Positions 55,922 to 63,716 of a DNA stretch of 64,000 bases are shown here, piece after piece; the stretch's first letter is position 1, and each line of letters opens with the position of its first letter. The notes beneath the pieces are model-generated. The model did no database searches and was not told where the DNA came from. It was given only the letters and a program-made list of their open reading frames with translations. The stretch comes from Leptodesmis sichuanensis A121 (lineage in GTDB: Bacteria; Cyanobacteriota; Cyanobacteriia; Leptolyngbyales; Leptolyngbyaceae). The DNA lies in assembly GCF_021379005.1 (NCBI RefSeq), contig NZ_CP075171.1, positions 3,286,001 to 3,350,000 of the forward strand. Reading direction: 5' to 3'. A program made the translations under genes and the position numbers.

Positions 55922-56145
55922 GAATCCTTGTCCTCCTTCCTTAACTTTTCTAATTCAGCGAGTAACTCTTCTAGTTGTTTTTCTAAGTAGCGTGGCACAT
56001 CATCTCCATCCTTGCCTGAAATTGTCAGTGTTTTTTTAAGCAGCGAATGCCGCCAACGCTCATGACTGCCCTTGCCGCGCTTGGGTAAATAAACAAAGCC
56101 TTCACATGCAATCTGGGCTTTCAATTCTCGAATCTTCCTGGGCAT
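55918..56145 (-). CDS. hicA: HicA toxin
   Basis: A 75-residue protein with the HicA dsRBD-like fold: LKAQIACEGFVYLPKRGKGSHERWRH, with the catalytic histidine in GKGSHERW, and LTISGKDGDDVPRYLEKQL. HicA cleaves mRNA independently of the ribosome. The C-terminus has a short charged extension (LLAELEKLRKEDKDS). Operon order is hicA then hicB. Confidence 0.9.
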   Translation of the reverse strand: MPRKIRELKAQIACEGFVYLPKRGKGSHERWRHSLLKKTLTISGKDGDDVPRYLEKQLEELLAELEKLRKEDKDS

Positions 56146-56216
56146 GGATGTTGTCTTGGCACTCCCCTCTATTTTCGCATCTTCCCTTACTATTGGCGAC
56201 AGTTATGCAGCGATCG

Positions 56217-56591
56217 CTAGTCATCATCGTCCCCAGGTGCCCAAACAGAACCCAATGAACCTTCTGAACCAATCATATCCAGATAGTCTGCCGTAGTGAT
56301 AGTAGTGTCGTAATCTGGATCACCAACGTAGGCTCCAATGGTGTTACGAATGAAACGATTGCCTAACCATGTAGATAGTTTTGGAAAATCACGATTGCAA
56401 TCAATGAAAATTACCCCAACAACTGCCTCAAACATTTCAGCCCAGCGGCGCGGTTCTTCGGTAGGGAGCTTTTGATTCTTTTTATTCCAGGAAGAACTGA
56501 ATTTCGGTAGTCCTAAATCAATCGCAAACTCAGTTAAAGACTCTTTAGATGCAATTTTTTGTCTCCAATCATCAAGATCTTTCTTAGGGGT
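56217..56591 (-). pseudogene. C-terminal half of an interrupted RNase III-like gene
   Basis: TPKKDLDDWRQKIASKESLT, FAIDLGLPKFSSSW and RRWAEMFEAVVGVIFIDCNR are the second half of an RNase III domain; the last stretch corresponds to the ADxxEAxxGAxxxD motif, with Glu in the place of the first Asp. Its N-terminal half lies at 57903-58146 beyond an inserted element. The C-terminus ends in an acidic tail (PGDDDD). The gene as it stands has no start codon of its own. Confidence 0.8.
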
Positions 56592-56597
56592 TTGCAA

Positions 56598-57896
56598 TTA
56601 AATAATATCCCAATCAATCGGGGAGAATAGTAATATCCCATTTGGGCAGAGCTTCAGACCGTTGCCAGAAAGGGAGATAATCTGCTAGCTCCTCAGCCAA
56701 TACCTTGACCCCTTTTTCATAAATGCCTTCAACCAGATAAACGACTGGATTCATTGCTTTCCAGGTCATGTGACTGGCCCATTGAACTGCCGCTTCTACC
56801 GAATCCAAGATGGCTCCATTCCAATACTGCTCAAGCGCTGCCCAGCATCGTTCAATGGCATTGTATTTACTGTGATAAGGCGGGTAGTAAATCAATCGAA
56901 TCGGGAGCATGATCGTTTGGGCGAGTTCAACCATGCGTTTGATGAACTGAGTGCGGTCACTGCGAGTGGCGGGTCCTCCATCTAAATTGATCACCCATTC
57001 CTCAATCTCCGGGTAATGGTCTTGATTGTCCTGCCACCACCACTCCAAACAATCGGCTATAAAATCGCTGGTTTCAGCCGATTGACCGAAGTAAATCGAC
57101 AACTCGTCGTTGTCGAGATTGAGAATGCCAAAGGCACTAACACCGACTGCCACTCACTATCGTGGTCGTCGGCTTTTCTGGCTTCTAGAGTGCGATCCTT
57201 GCCATTACGCGATAGATTGCCGATCTTAACTTTGGCTTTGGTGTCAATCGAGAGCCTCAAGGACTTCGGATTGGCATCAGCCCGTTGATTCTCTTGAGCA
57301 ACATTGTCAAAGATGGCATCGGTTTGAGCGATCTTCTTCAACGGTTTGACTTTTTGTGTTTTTTTAGGCGATATCCCATGCGATTGAGAATTGCCCCAAT
57401 GGTCTGACGCGAAGGCAGTTGTTCCTCGTCGTAGCCCTTCTGCTCACTTAAGGCATCTCGGACGGCTTGGGCACTGATACGAGCATATAAGAAGGTCGAT
57501 TGAAATTTCGGATCAGCTTGGGCTTGCCTGTCCACTAAACTGGCAATATCGGCTTCCAAATTGACCAACACCACTTCGCTTTTATGCCGCCCTCTAGCTC
57601 GATAGTTATCAACACAGGTGATTCCACTGCGGCGTTCATGCAGACCCAGTTGCACACTGGCGCGATTCCACCCTAAAACCGTTTCCGTTTTCCGGGCTGA
57701 ACCGTCAAAATAGTCCTCTGCAACTTTTGCGATAAAATCTCGCTTACGGTGTCCAGTCAGCTTTCGAGCAGCATCTTTCAGGCTTGCTTTAATCTTGTCG
57801 TCGAGCATGGTAAGGAGAGTGTTGTTCTAGAGATTCTCAGCCAGGAGAGGGATATTTCCGCTCTGCTCCCGCTAAAATGACTGGTATTTTATTTAT
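56598..57896 (-). mobile_element. ISAzo13-type insertion in the RNase III-like gene
   Basis: About 1.3 kb. The ends resemble inverted repeats: from 56598 TTAAATAATATCCCAATCA and, on the other strand from 57896, ATAAATAAAATACCAGTCA (15 of 19 alike). Both are flanked by TTGCAA (56592-56597 and 57897-57902), either a target duplication or part of palindromic ends. Joining the flanks across one TTGCAA does not restore the reading frame exactly, so the exact junction is unresolved. Confidence 0.72.
56614..57808 (-). pseudogene. ISAzo13-family transposase with two frameshifts
   Basis: Three minus-strand frames make one transposase: 57808-57338 (KASLKDAARKLTGHRKRDF, ISAQAVRDALSEQKGYDEEQL), 57341-57057 (QTDAIFDNVAQENQRADANP, LRLSIDTKAKVKIGN with the first catalytic Asp) and 57153-56614 (NDELSIYFGQSAETSDFIAD, VINLDGGPATRSDRTQF, PPYHSKYNAIERCW with the other acids). 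The first junction is a run of seven A in the coding strand (57359-57365); a -1 shift there reads TQKVKPLKKI and continues. The second, at TTT near 57130-57132, also needs a -1 shift. Probably decayed. Confidence 0.82.
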
Positions 57897-57902
57897 TTGC
57901 AA

Positions 57903-58146
57903 GCTCCTTAGTTAGGTCTTGATTGATACTTAAAAGATAGTCCGCTAACACGGAGTCGAATAGAGCATCACCTAAAAATGCTAACCGTCGATAAACGCTT
58001 TCTAAATGCTTTCGCTCAGTTTTAGAAATTTCAGGATGATTGAGATCCGAAGGATCTGTCAATGCAATTGTAAGCAAATCATCGTGCTTAAAGTTTGGAA
58101 TGGCAATCGCCTTTTTTGCTTCTTCGAGCTTGATATCAAACTTCAT
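57903..58146 (-). pseudogene. N-terminal half of the interrupted RNase III-like gene
   Basis: Starts MKFDIKLEEAKKAIAIPNF and continues DDLLTIALTDPSDLNH, then ERKHLESVYRRLAFLGDALF and DSVLADYLLSINQDLTKE, the first half of an RNase III domain. The ERLEFLGD signature reads YRRLAFLGD, with the second Glu replaced by Ala, so catalysis may differ from canonical RNase III. The frame runs into the inserted element and stops at once. Confidence 0.8.
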
Positions 58147-58190
58147 ATTTCTGCTCTATCAACTACCTCAAAGTAACTGAAACTGCCATC

Positions 58191-58336
58191 CCAACAGATA
58201 ACCTTTCGGTGATGCCCCCACCGATAACTCAGCGGCATACGGTAAAGTTGTGCGGCGGCAGATAACCTCGAACACTCACCAATAACTTCTGTTCCATCCG
58301 CACCAACGCAGTGTTAGCCTGCGCCGCTACTACGAC
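58191..58336. repeat. Dispersed repeat, intact copy
   Basis: About 145 bp between the RNase III-like gene and xisI. It begins CCAACAGATAACCTTTCG and ends CCTGCGCCGCTACTACGAC, the two sequences also found flanking the IS110. Inside are a small stem (CGGTGATGCCCCCACCG) and a longer one pairing GTTGTGCGGCGG with the CCGCACCAAC region. The right end overlaps the xisI stop codon. Confidence 0.65.
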
Positions 58337-58674
58337 GCAACAGCAAACTCCGTATACTGCCTCATCTTAGGCTCATGGAATGCCAGTACAATATCCTCTT
58401 TGGGAACACCTTCGCGAATTAAATCAGTCGCAATACCGTTTTCAGTCCAATCCTCTTCGATCCAGAATTTACCATCCCGAATCCGAACATAGACTGTCAT
58501 CTCAGTAATACGTTCCCCATTCTGCCAACCAAGGTTCATCCAGATATAGTGGGCTTTAGCCTCATCTACAATCAAAAACGTTTCAATGTCTGGGTTAGGG
58601 TGACGTTTACTCAGCTCCACGTATTCAGTCAAAATGCGCTGAATAAGCTTTGGATACTCCGTTAATTTATCCAT
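58330..58674 (-). CDS. xisI: XisI-family protein
   Basis: A 114-residue protein with the XisI pattern: LIQRILTEYVELSKRHPNPD, ETFLIVDEAKAHYIWMNLGW, RDGKFWIEEDWTENGIATDL and VPKEDIVLAFHEPKMRQYTEFA. Named after a factor for excision of the Anabaena fdxN element; the very many cyanobacterial copies are thought to be a toxin-antitoxin-like or accessory pair with XisH. It overlaps the xisH 3' end by 13 bases. Confidence 0.92.
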   Translation of the reverse strand: MDKLTEYPKLIQRILTEYVELSKRHPNPDIETFLIVDEAKAHYIWMNLGWQNGERITEMTVYVRIRDGKFWIEEDWTENGIATDLIREGVPKEDIVLAFHEPKMRQYTEFAVAS

Positions 58675-59077
58675 TGCAAAATTTCCTCCATCTCTATATC
58701 TACAACAATGATGGGAAGTCGATGTTTATTGAGAATGAGTTGAGTCACATCCTGAGTAAAAAAGTATTGTATGCAACTTTGTTGACGGCAACGTACAACT
58801 TACGGTCTGGGGCTATTTCCTCTAAAAGATAGGGGTATATGTCATACTGACCGAGAGCCTCTTTCAAATCTTGTATCTTGAATACTCCAACAAAGCTGTT
58901 TACCTCCACAACTAGCTTCTGCCCATTTCGTTCAACCGCAATCGGACGTTCAGCACCCAGATCAGCATACAGCACGGTTCTGCGGTATTGAATGACGTAA
59001 GGATCATCTGTAACCAACCAGCCATCCTTAATCAGTGCATTTTTTACGGCATTATGGATGATATCTGGTTTGGGCAT
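58662..59077 (-). pseudogene. xisH: xisH with a single-base frameshift
   Basis: The first 110 residues (PKPDIIHNAVKNALIKDGWL, VEVNSFVGVFKIQDLKEALG, YVAVNKVAYNTF) are XisH. The frame then ends LLRM, but one additional T in the run of six (58758-58763) would give FFTQDVTQLILNKHRLPIIV and VDIEMEEILQWIN, the normal XisH C-terminus, stopping at 58662. The repaired gene is 138 codons, the usual family length. XisH has a PD-(D/E)xK-like fold (VEVNSF). Either a real mutation or a homopolymer sequencing error. Confidence 0.88.
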
Positions 59078-59179
59078 AAATCAAGTATATGTCAGGCTCT
59101 TATTGGTCAGGATACGACTCTAGGTTGGTTTGCAAACTATCCAGCCTAGGAGTGACCCACCTTTTGTGTCAGTAACTCA

Positions 59180-59884
59180 CTAAATCCCTCTGGCTAAAGC
59201 TTTTCTGATTGATGTGATAGCAGCCTCAGCTTCCTCGCTTGCAGACCACCACCCGTCTAGAAGGGCCTTGTCATTCTGAGCCAAGCATTGGAGTTTTGAC
59301 AATGCCTCCTCGGTTTTGAGGCTGCCTGCAGCAAAGCAGGCCCAAAACCTAATTTCAGCTTCCGAGTCGTCAAGTGCTGCTACTATCGCACCCACTGCTT
59401 CCTGATGTAAAGTTAGCGACTCCTGGGAAAGGTGATTCGCCAGTCCTTCTAAAGCTTGTGCTCGAACAGAAGGAGCCTCAGCCTGATTAATGGCCACCTC
59501 AGTCAATACCTGAATCACTTGTGGGGCTATTTGGCTATCTGGCTGAAAAGCGAGCGCATACACGGCACTTTCTCGCTGTACTGGATCAGAACTCGTCTCG
59601 AGAATCGAGAGTAAGGAGCTTAAATGCCTCTGAGTCATGATCGAACTTAGGGATGTCGCTGCCTGCATCCATAACTCAGGATGATGACCTGCCAGCACAC
59701 CGATAAGCGCATCTGCATCTCGATCATCCCCTATCTTTCCAAGCAACCAACAAGCTGTTATTGCCTTGTCCAGGTCTAGATCATCGATCCAGCCAAATTG
59801 GCGAGTTGCAAGCCCCAAGTTTTCAAGAGCTTCGATGTCGCTGGCTGACTCTGGAAATTGTTGTTTGATAGCTTCAAGATCCAT
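59180..59884 (-). CDS. HEAT-repeat protein
   Basis: A 234-residue protein made of HEAT-like helical repeats: ITACWLLGKIGDDRDADALIG, DPVQRESAVYALAFQPDSQ, APSVRAQALEGLANHLSQE and SEAEIRFWACFAAGSLKTEE. Such solenoids bind proteins; the cyanobacterial phycobilin lyase E/F families have the same fold but no Cys- or bilin-specific motif is seen here. Function unknown. Confidence 0.8.
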   Translation of the reverse strand: MDLEAIKQQFPESASDIEALENLGLATRQFGWIDDLDLDKAITACWLLGKIGDDRDADALIGVLAGHHPELWMQAATSLSSIMTQRHLSSLLSILETSSDPVQRESAVYALAFQPDSQIAPQVIQVLTEVAINQAEAPSVRAQALEGLANHLSQESLTLHQEAVGAIVAALDDSEAEIRFWACFAAGSLKTEEALSKLQCLAQNDKALLDGWWSASEEAEAAITSIRKALARGI

Positions 59885-60053
59885 AGAGCATAGCTGTGTT
59901 GATGTGCTTGACGGTTCTCACCAGAGCGACTGATGGGGAATTGCCCGGAGTAAGAGTATAGATTCGTCGATTGCTGCGATCGCCCAATCAACTCAAGCCA
60001 AAATCTTGCTTCCTCAACTCCTCTATCAGTCATACCTCAATCACGCAATTTTT

Positions 60054-60461
60054 CTAACGCGGTACGGGGTATGCGTGAGCATCTACTCCCCAGGAATGTA
60101 GGCGACCAGTATTGCAGTTTCCAATCCAGCCTTCCGCCCCAATCAGCACACTCTGGGAACCACGGGCATAGTTGTTGCCCAAGAAAACATAACTTGATTC
60201 CCCTGCATTCAAGAAAGTAGTGCGACCCAACAAGCGGCGCTGACCATCATTGGAGTACACCAGGTATCTCACGGCTGAACAATGGGTTGACGGAGCCTTG
60301 AGCGTAACGGCATACTCTATCCCTGGCCCATCCGAGGTAAAGTTCAGCGTCGCCGTACGATCACAAAGTTGGCTAGTAGAGGTGCATTCAACCGTAAAGG
60401 TCGCAGCAGAGACAGCCGTAGCGAATCCCAAAATGCTCATAGTACCGAGAGCGAAGGCCAT
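60054..60461 (-). CDS. Small secreted protein joined to the CRISPR array
   Basis: 135 residues from ATG at 60461 (MAFALGTMSILGFATAVSA), a signal peptide with an AxA cleavage site. The mature part has four cysteines (VECTSTSQLCDR, STHCSAV, IGNCNTG) that may form disulfides, and is beta-rich (VTLKAPSTHCSAVRYLVYS). I do not recognise the family. Upstream the frame stays open through the last CRISPR repeat, which encodes VPKPLMPQGVEH, so translation could start in the repeat. There are only 9 bases between repeat and ATG. Confidence 0.65.
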   Translation of the reverse strand: MAFALGTMSILGFATAVSAATFTVECTSTSQLCDRTATLNFTSDGPGIEYAVTLKAPSTHCSAVRYLVYSNDGQRRLLGRTTFLNAGESSYVFLGNNYARGSQSVLIGAEGWIGNCNTGRLHSWGVDAHAYPVPR

Positions 60462-60470
60462 GATGTGCTT

Positions 60471-61090
60471 GTGCTCAACGCCTTGTGGCATCAGAGGTTT
60501 AGGAACCCCCATTGATTACTTGTAGTGAGCGTCGTGTCAGAGGTTCGCAGTGCTCAACGCCTTGTGGCATCAGAGGTTTAGGAACGGGCAGAGGCGCACC
60601 CCGACGCTGTTCTGAAGTTGGATCAGGTGCTCAACGCCTTGTGGCATCAGAGGTTTAGGAACTGGCTCATCAGTGGTCTAAAACCTTTATCAAAGGCGAC
60701 TGTGCTCAACGCCTTGTGGCATCAGAGGTTTAGGAACGGGAGTCGATCGCTGCCGATAGTGCCCGCTGTTGAGGTGCTCAACGCCTTGTGGCATCAGAGG
60801 TTTAGGAACCCAGCAGGGTTACTGGGGTTGTCCCCTTCTCATAGTGCTCAACGCCTTGTGGCATCAGAGGTTTAGGAACCCACGATCTCGATAAATGCAT
60901 TTCCAGACTTTTCGGGTGCTCAACGCCTTGTGGCATCAGAGGTTTAGGAACGTGCAACAGGACTTTCCGTTGGTTGGCGTGGGTGGTGCTCAACGCCTTG
61001 TGGCATCAGAGGTTTAGGAAGCGGGCGGGAGGAGCTTTGGAGTCGACTCATCCAGTGCTCAACGCCTTGTGGCATCAGAGGTTTAGGAAG
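60471..61090 (-). CRISPR. CRISPR array, nine 36-bp repeats, eight spacers
   Basis: Repeats start at 60471, 60550, 60627, 60702, 60774, 60844, 60916, 60986 and 61055. On the plus strand each begins GTGCTCAACGCCTTGTGG and ends GGTTTAGGAAC; the transcribed strand, judging from the cas genes, is the minus strand, beginning GTTCCTAAACC. The two cas-proximal repeats (60986, 61055) have G instead of C as last plus-strand base. Spacers are, from the cas side, 33, 34, 36, 34, 36, 39, 41 and 43 bp. A short GCC-TTGT-GGC stem is present in the repeat. The distal repeat is perfect. Confidence 0.97.
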
Positions 61091-61338
61091 GCGGTGGCTG
61101 AAATGACTGAGGAGTGAGGCTCCTCGGGCACTTTTGCAAGCTATTCCAGTAATTAGGGTTAAAAGTTCCATAGTTTTAATTTTACCTGAAGTTTGGTGAG
61201 GTTGAAAGCTAAGACCAGAAGTAGATACACCCTTTGCAAGCACCGGAAAGCCTTGAAGATCTGCTGCAAACCTTTACTTGGCAAGCAGTTGAAGGCATTA
61301 ATCCACCGTTTTTACGGTGACATCCAGCTATGCTTGCA
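61091..61338 (-). promoter_or_regulatory. CRISPR leader region
   Basis: A 248-bp non-coding segment between the first repeat and cas2. It is AT-rich in its middle (61145-61185), includes a small GAGGAGTGAGGCTCCTC hairpin next to the array, and has the position expected of a leader for minus-strand transcription. No promoter boxes are assigned. Confidence 0.65.
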
Positions 61339-61632
61339 TCAAAAAATGCGAAACTTTTCCTCCTCAACTGTCCAGGTTTCAGGACGATTACACGCCTGGA
61401 TACGTTCTACACAGCGATCGCATAATCCAGCAATTAGCAGACTATCCTCTGCCTCCAGGATTTTTTCCAGTTCCCAGCGTAACTTCTCGCGATCGCGCTG
61501 ACTTAATCGACAGCGAAAGATGGAGTACTGCAGGCTTTCGCCATAACCCTTGAGCAATTTGAATGCCTTACGCCACCGTTTGGGGTCACGGATGTCGTAG
61601 CAGATCATGTAGAAATTCTTACTTTCTGCCAT
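61339..61632 (-). CDS. cas2: CRISPR-associated Cas2
   Basis: A 97-residue Cas2: FYMICYDIRDPKRWRKAFKLL with the first-strand Asp, then YGESLQYSIFRCRLSQRD, and a LLIAGLCDRCVERIQ strand. Cas2 dimerises between two Cas1 dimers in the spacer integration complex. It starts 8 bases after the fused cas4-cas1. Confidence 0.95.
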   Translation of the reverse strand: MAESKNFYMICYDIRDPKRWRKAFKLLKGYGESLQYSIFRCRLSQRDREKLRWELEKILEAEDSLLIAGLCDRCVERIQACNRPETWTVEEEKFRIF

Positions 61633-61640
61633 ACAGCCTC

Positions 61641-63299
61641 CTAGCGAATCACCAATTGCCCGAATAATCCGCCCTCACCCATCCACTCCTTTTCCAATAG
61701 CCGGACTTCCAGTTCCAGCAGCCGTCGGTAGGTGAGTGAATAATTCAGCACTGGATGCTTCCAGCTTTCCTCCTTACGGCGTTCGTAAAGGCTGATGAAC
61801 TTACGCCGTCCACTCTCACTCAGCCAGACTTGGCCGCCTCTGATCTCAAAATCGGCTTGAGCCTCCCACTGGCCTCGATTGATTGATCCCATTACAGGCA
61901 GATCCACCAGGGGCACCCGAAAGATTTCCATCAAATCCAGAGCTAAGGGGGGTGCCTGAGTCCGGGGTTGATGATAGAAGCCAAGAGCAGGTTCCAGACC
62001 TACAACCAAGATGGCATTCATCACATCCTTGAGCAGGAGAGAGTAGCCAAAGCTCAACAGGGCATTAAAGCGGTCTTGCGGAGGACGACGATTCCGTCCG
62101 GAGAACTGGAATTCTGGTGCTACTCCCGGTGACAGCAACTGAGGCAAAGCCTTGAAATAGAGAGCCGCTAAATTGCCTTCTAACCCCAATAAGGAAGCGA
62201 GAGATTCTGCCTGGGGAACTTGCTTCAGGATGCGTTGCATCTGAGCGATCGCCGACTCTAGCTCTGGCAGAGTTTCCGAGCCGCGCTGCCCCCGCATCAA
62301 AAATTTGCGCTGACTCTGCCCCCGACAGATGACCAGTTGCCGTGCCAGTTGCAGGCAGGTGTCGGGTTGACTGAGTGCCTGATACTGGCGAACTCGTCGT
62401 TGAATACTCCCGGCACGAGGTTCAAAGCTCCCCAGATAACGCCCACCTCCAGAGATGAAATGCACACCAATTTCCTGTTCCGCACAGAAGTACAATGCCT
62501 GGGTCGAAATTTGGGCAAAGCTGTGGAGCACGAGTTGCCCTACCTGTCGTGCAGGTAACGCTTGAGTAGATTTGTCCCGCTTGGTAATCTTCAGTTGTTC
62601 ACCATTTTTACCAACCGAAGTACCCGCCTCCAGAACGTGAATGACCTCCCGCTCGTCATCTTCGGGAAACAGCCGAATCGGTTGTTCAGTAACCCCTTGA
62701 GCCAATCTTACTTCTTCTGGCAGACACACCGGAGCCAGAGAACACCGGGCGCAGAGCCGCTCATTGGTGGTAATAGGAGGACGTTCCGTAGTCAGCCGCA
62801 ATTGTCGCGCTTGCTCGATCGCCTCTCGCACTTCTTGACGACCCTGAGCATCCAGCGGTACATGCACCAGGACGTTATCCGCATGGTAGCGAATCCGGCC
62901 TTCGAGAACTGTAATCCCCAATGCCGCTTCAATTAAGCAGGCATAGGCCAGAATTTGCAGGCGATCGCTCTCCCAAGCCTGGGGCTTATTGGTGCGATCG
63001 CGGTAACACTGCCCGCGTTTATGTTCATAGGGAATGGTTTGACCGCTGCGAGTCCGCAGAGCATCCACTCTGCCCCGCAGTCCCAATTCACTGTTTTCTA
63101 AAATCAGTTCTTGCCATTCGTCCTCCTCATCTTTTTCAATTTCAACGTGCAGCCTCCGTCCGGCAAACACCGAAGCGTCCTGAGTATACAGTTCCTCCAC
63201 TTCTTCGAGATAAAACAATCGGGGGCAGTAGGCTAATGCATGCAGGGCATTCACGCGCAAGGTATCCTGCTCCTGGGCAGGAGTTGTGGTTGTGTTCAT
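61641..63299 (-). CDS. cas4-cas1: Fused CRISPR adaptation protein Cas4-Cas1
   Basis: A 552-residue fusion. Residues 1-210 are Cas4: YCPRLFYLEEVEE gives the first Fe-S cysteine, RGRVDALR and PYEHKRG the nuclease Asp and Glu-x-Lys, QILAYACLIEA the QxxxY motif, and CARCSLAPVC the other three cysteines. Residues about 215-552 are Cas1, with metal ligands in LLGLEGNLAALYF, GLEPALGFYHQ and LALDLMEIFR. Cas4 trims prespacers and selects the PAM side; fusion ensures this is coupled to integration. Fused forms are known from I-G (I-U), V-B and the MYXAN/Dev-type systems. Confidence 0.95.
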   Translation of the reverse strand: MNTTTTPAQEQDTLRVNALHALAYCPRLFYLEEVEELYTQDASVFAGRRLHVEIEKDEEDEWQELILENSELGLRGRVDALRTRSGQTIPYEHKRGQCYRDRTNKPQAWESDRLQILAYACLIEAALGITVLEGRIRYHADNVLVHVPLDAQGRQEVREAIEQARQLRLTTERPPITTNERLCARCSLAPVCLPEEVRLAQGVTEQPIRLFPEDDEREVIHVLEAGTSVGKNGEQLKITKRDKSTQALPARQVGQLVLHSFAQISTQALYFCAEQEIGVHFISGGGRYLGSFEPRAGSIQRRVRQYQALSQPDTCLQLARQLVICRGQSQRKFLMRGQRGSETLPELESAIAQMQRILKQVPQAESLASLLGLEGNLAALYFKALPQLLSPGVAPEFQFSGRNRRPPQDRFNALLSFGYSLLLKDVMNAILVVGLEPALGFYHQPRTQAPPLALDLMEIFRVPLVDLPVMGSINRGQWEAQADFEIRGGQVWLSESGRRKFISLYERRKEESWKHPVLNYSLTYRRLLELEVRLLEKEWMGEGGLFGQLVIR

Positions 63300-63440
63300 C
63301 GTTTGAAAAACCTCTAAACCCGTGGTCAGGGTACTGTGTGGTGATGTCCCCTTTGACTACAAGCGAAAACTCAGCGTTCAGCTAAAAGAAAACACGGCAT
63401 TTTACTGACTCAATACACCTGTTTCTCTGTAGCATTGCGG

Positions 63441-63602
63441 TTATTTGGAGGATTGCTTGGAAAACTTGAGCAGAGCGGTTAAGTTGACGGCAATATCATT
63501 GTGCGGCAGAGTGCTACCTGTCATGGCATACACTTCACCGTTCAAGTACTCATCCTTGTAGGGGTGCTGGGCTTCCCACTGCAGGTAGGTTGCTGGTGTC
63601 AT
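63441..63602 (-). pseudogene. Truncated Uma2-family gene
   Basis: A 53-residue remnant: MTPATYLQWEAQHPYKDEYL, NGEVYAMTGSTLPHNDIAVN, then LTALLKFSKQSSK. This is the start of an Uma2 PD-(D/E)xK protein (normally about 190 residues); the YEYLNGEVYAMTG-HN pattern is diagnostic. Everything past the second strand is missing. It lies between the cas4-cas1 gene and the probable cas5. Confidence 0.8.
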
Positions 63603-63716
63603 GAAAGGGCGATCGCTGCTGTCAATTAGGCTTGTCTACCGTTTCGCTATTGGGTTTAGAATCGCGCGATCGAGGGGATGGGAAAAAACGCCTGACGGCA
63701 TCTGAGGTGGGCGAAA

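Noticed and set aside
57338-57365. Programmed frameshift as the only explanation for the transposase frames
   Set aside because: The A7 site alone would fit, but a second shift at TTT has no slippery signal, so mutation or sequencing error is more likely overall.
58191-58336. Calling the dispersed repeat an integron attC site
   Set aside because: The folding and position are suggestive, but R' and R'' boxes (RYYYAAC/GTTRRRY) are not convincingly matched and no integrase is in the window; left as an unnamed repeat.
60618-61243. Open frames repeating NALWHQRFRN or PKPLMPQGVEH
   Set aside because: These are the CRISPR repeats read as protein on the two strands.
61193-61501. 102-codon plus-strand frame over the leader and cas2
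   Set aside because: Lies opposite cas2 and extends into the leader, with no conserved content.
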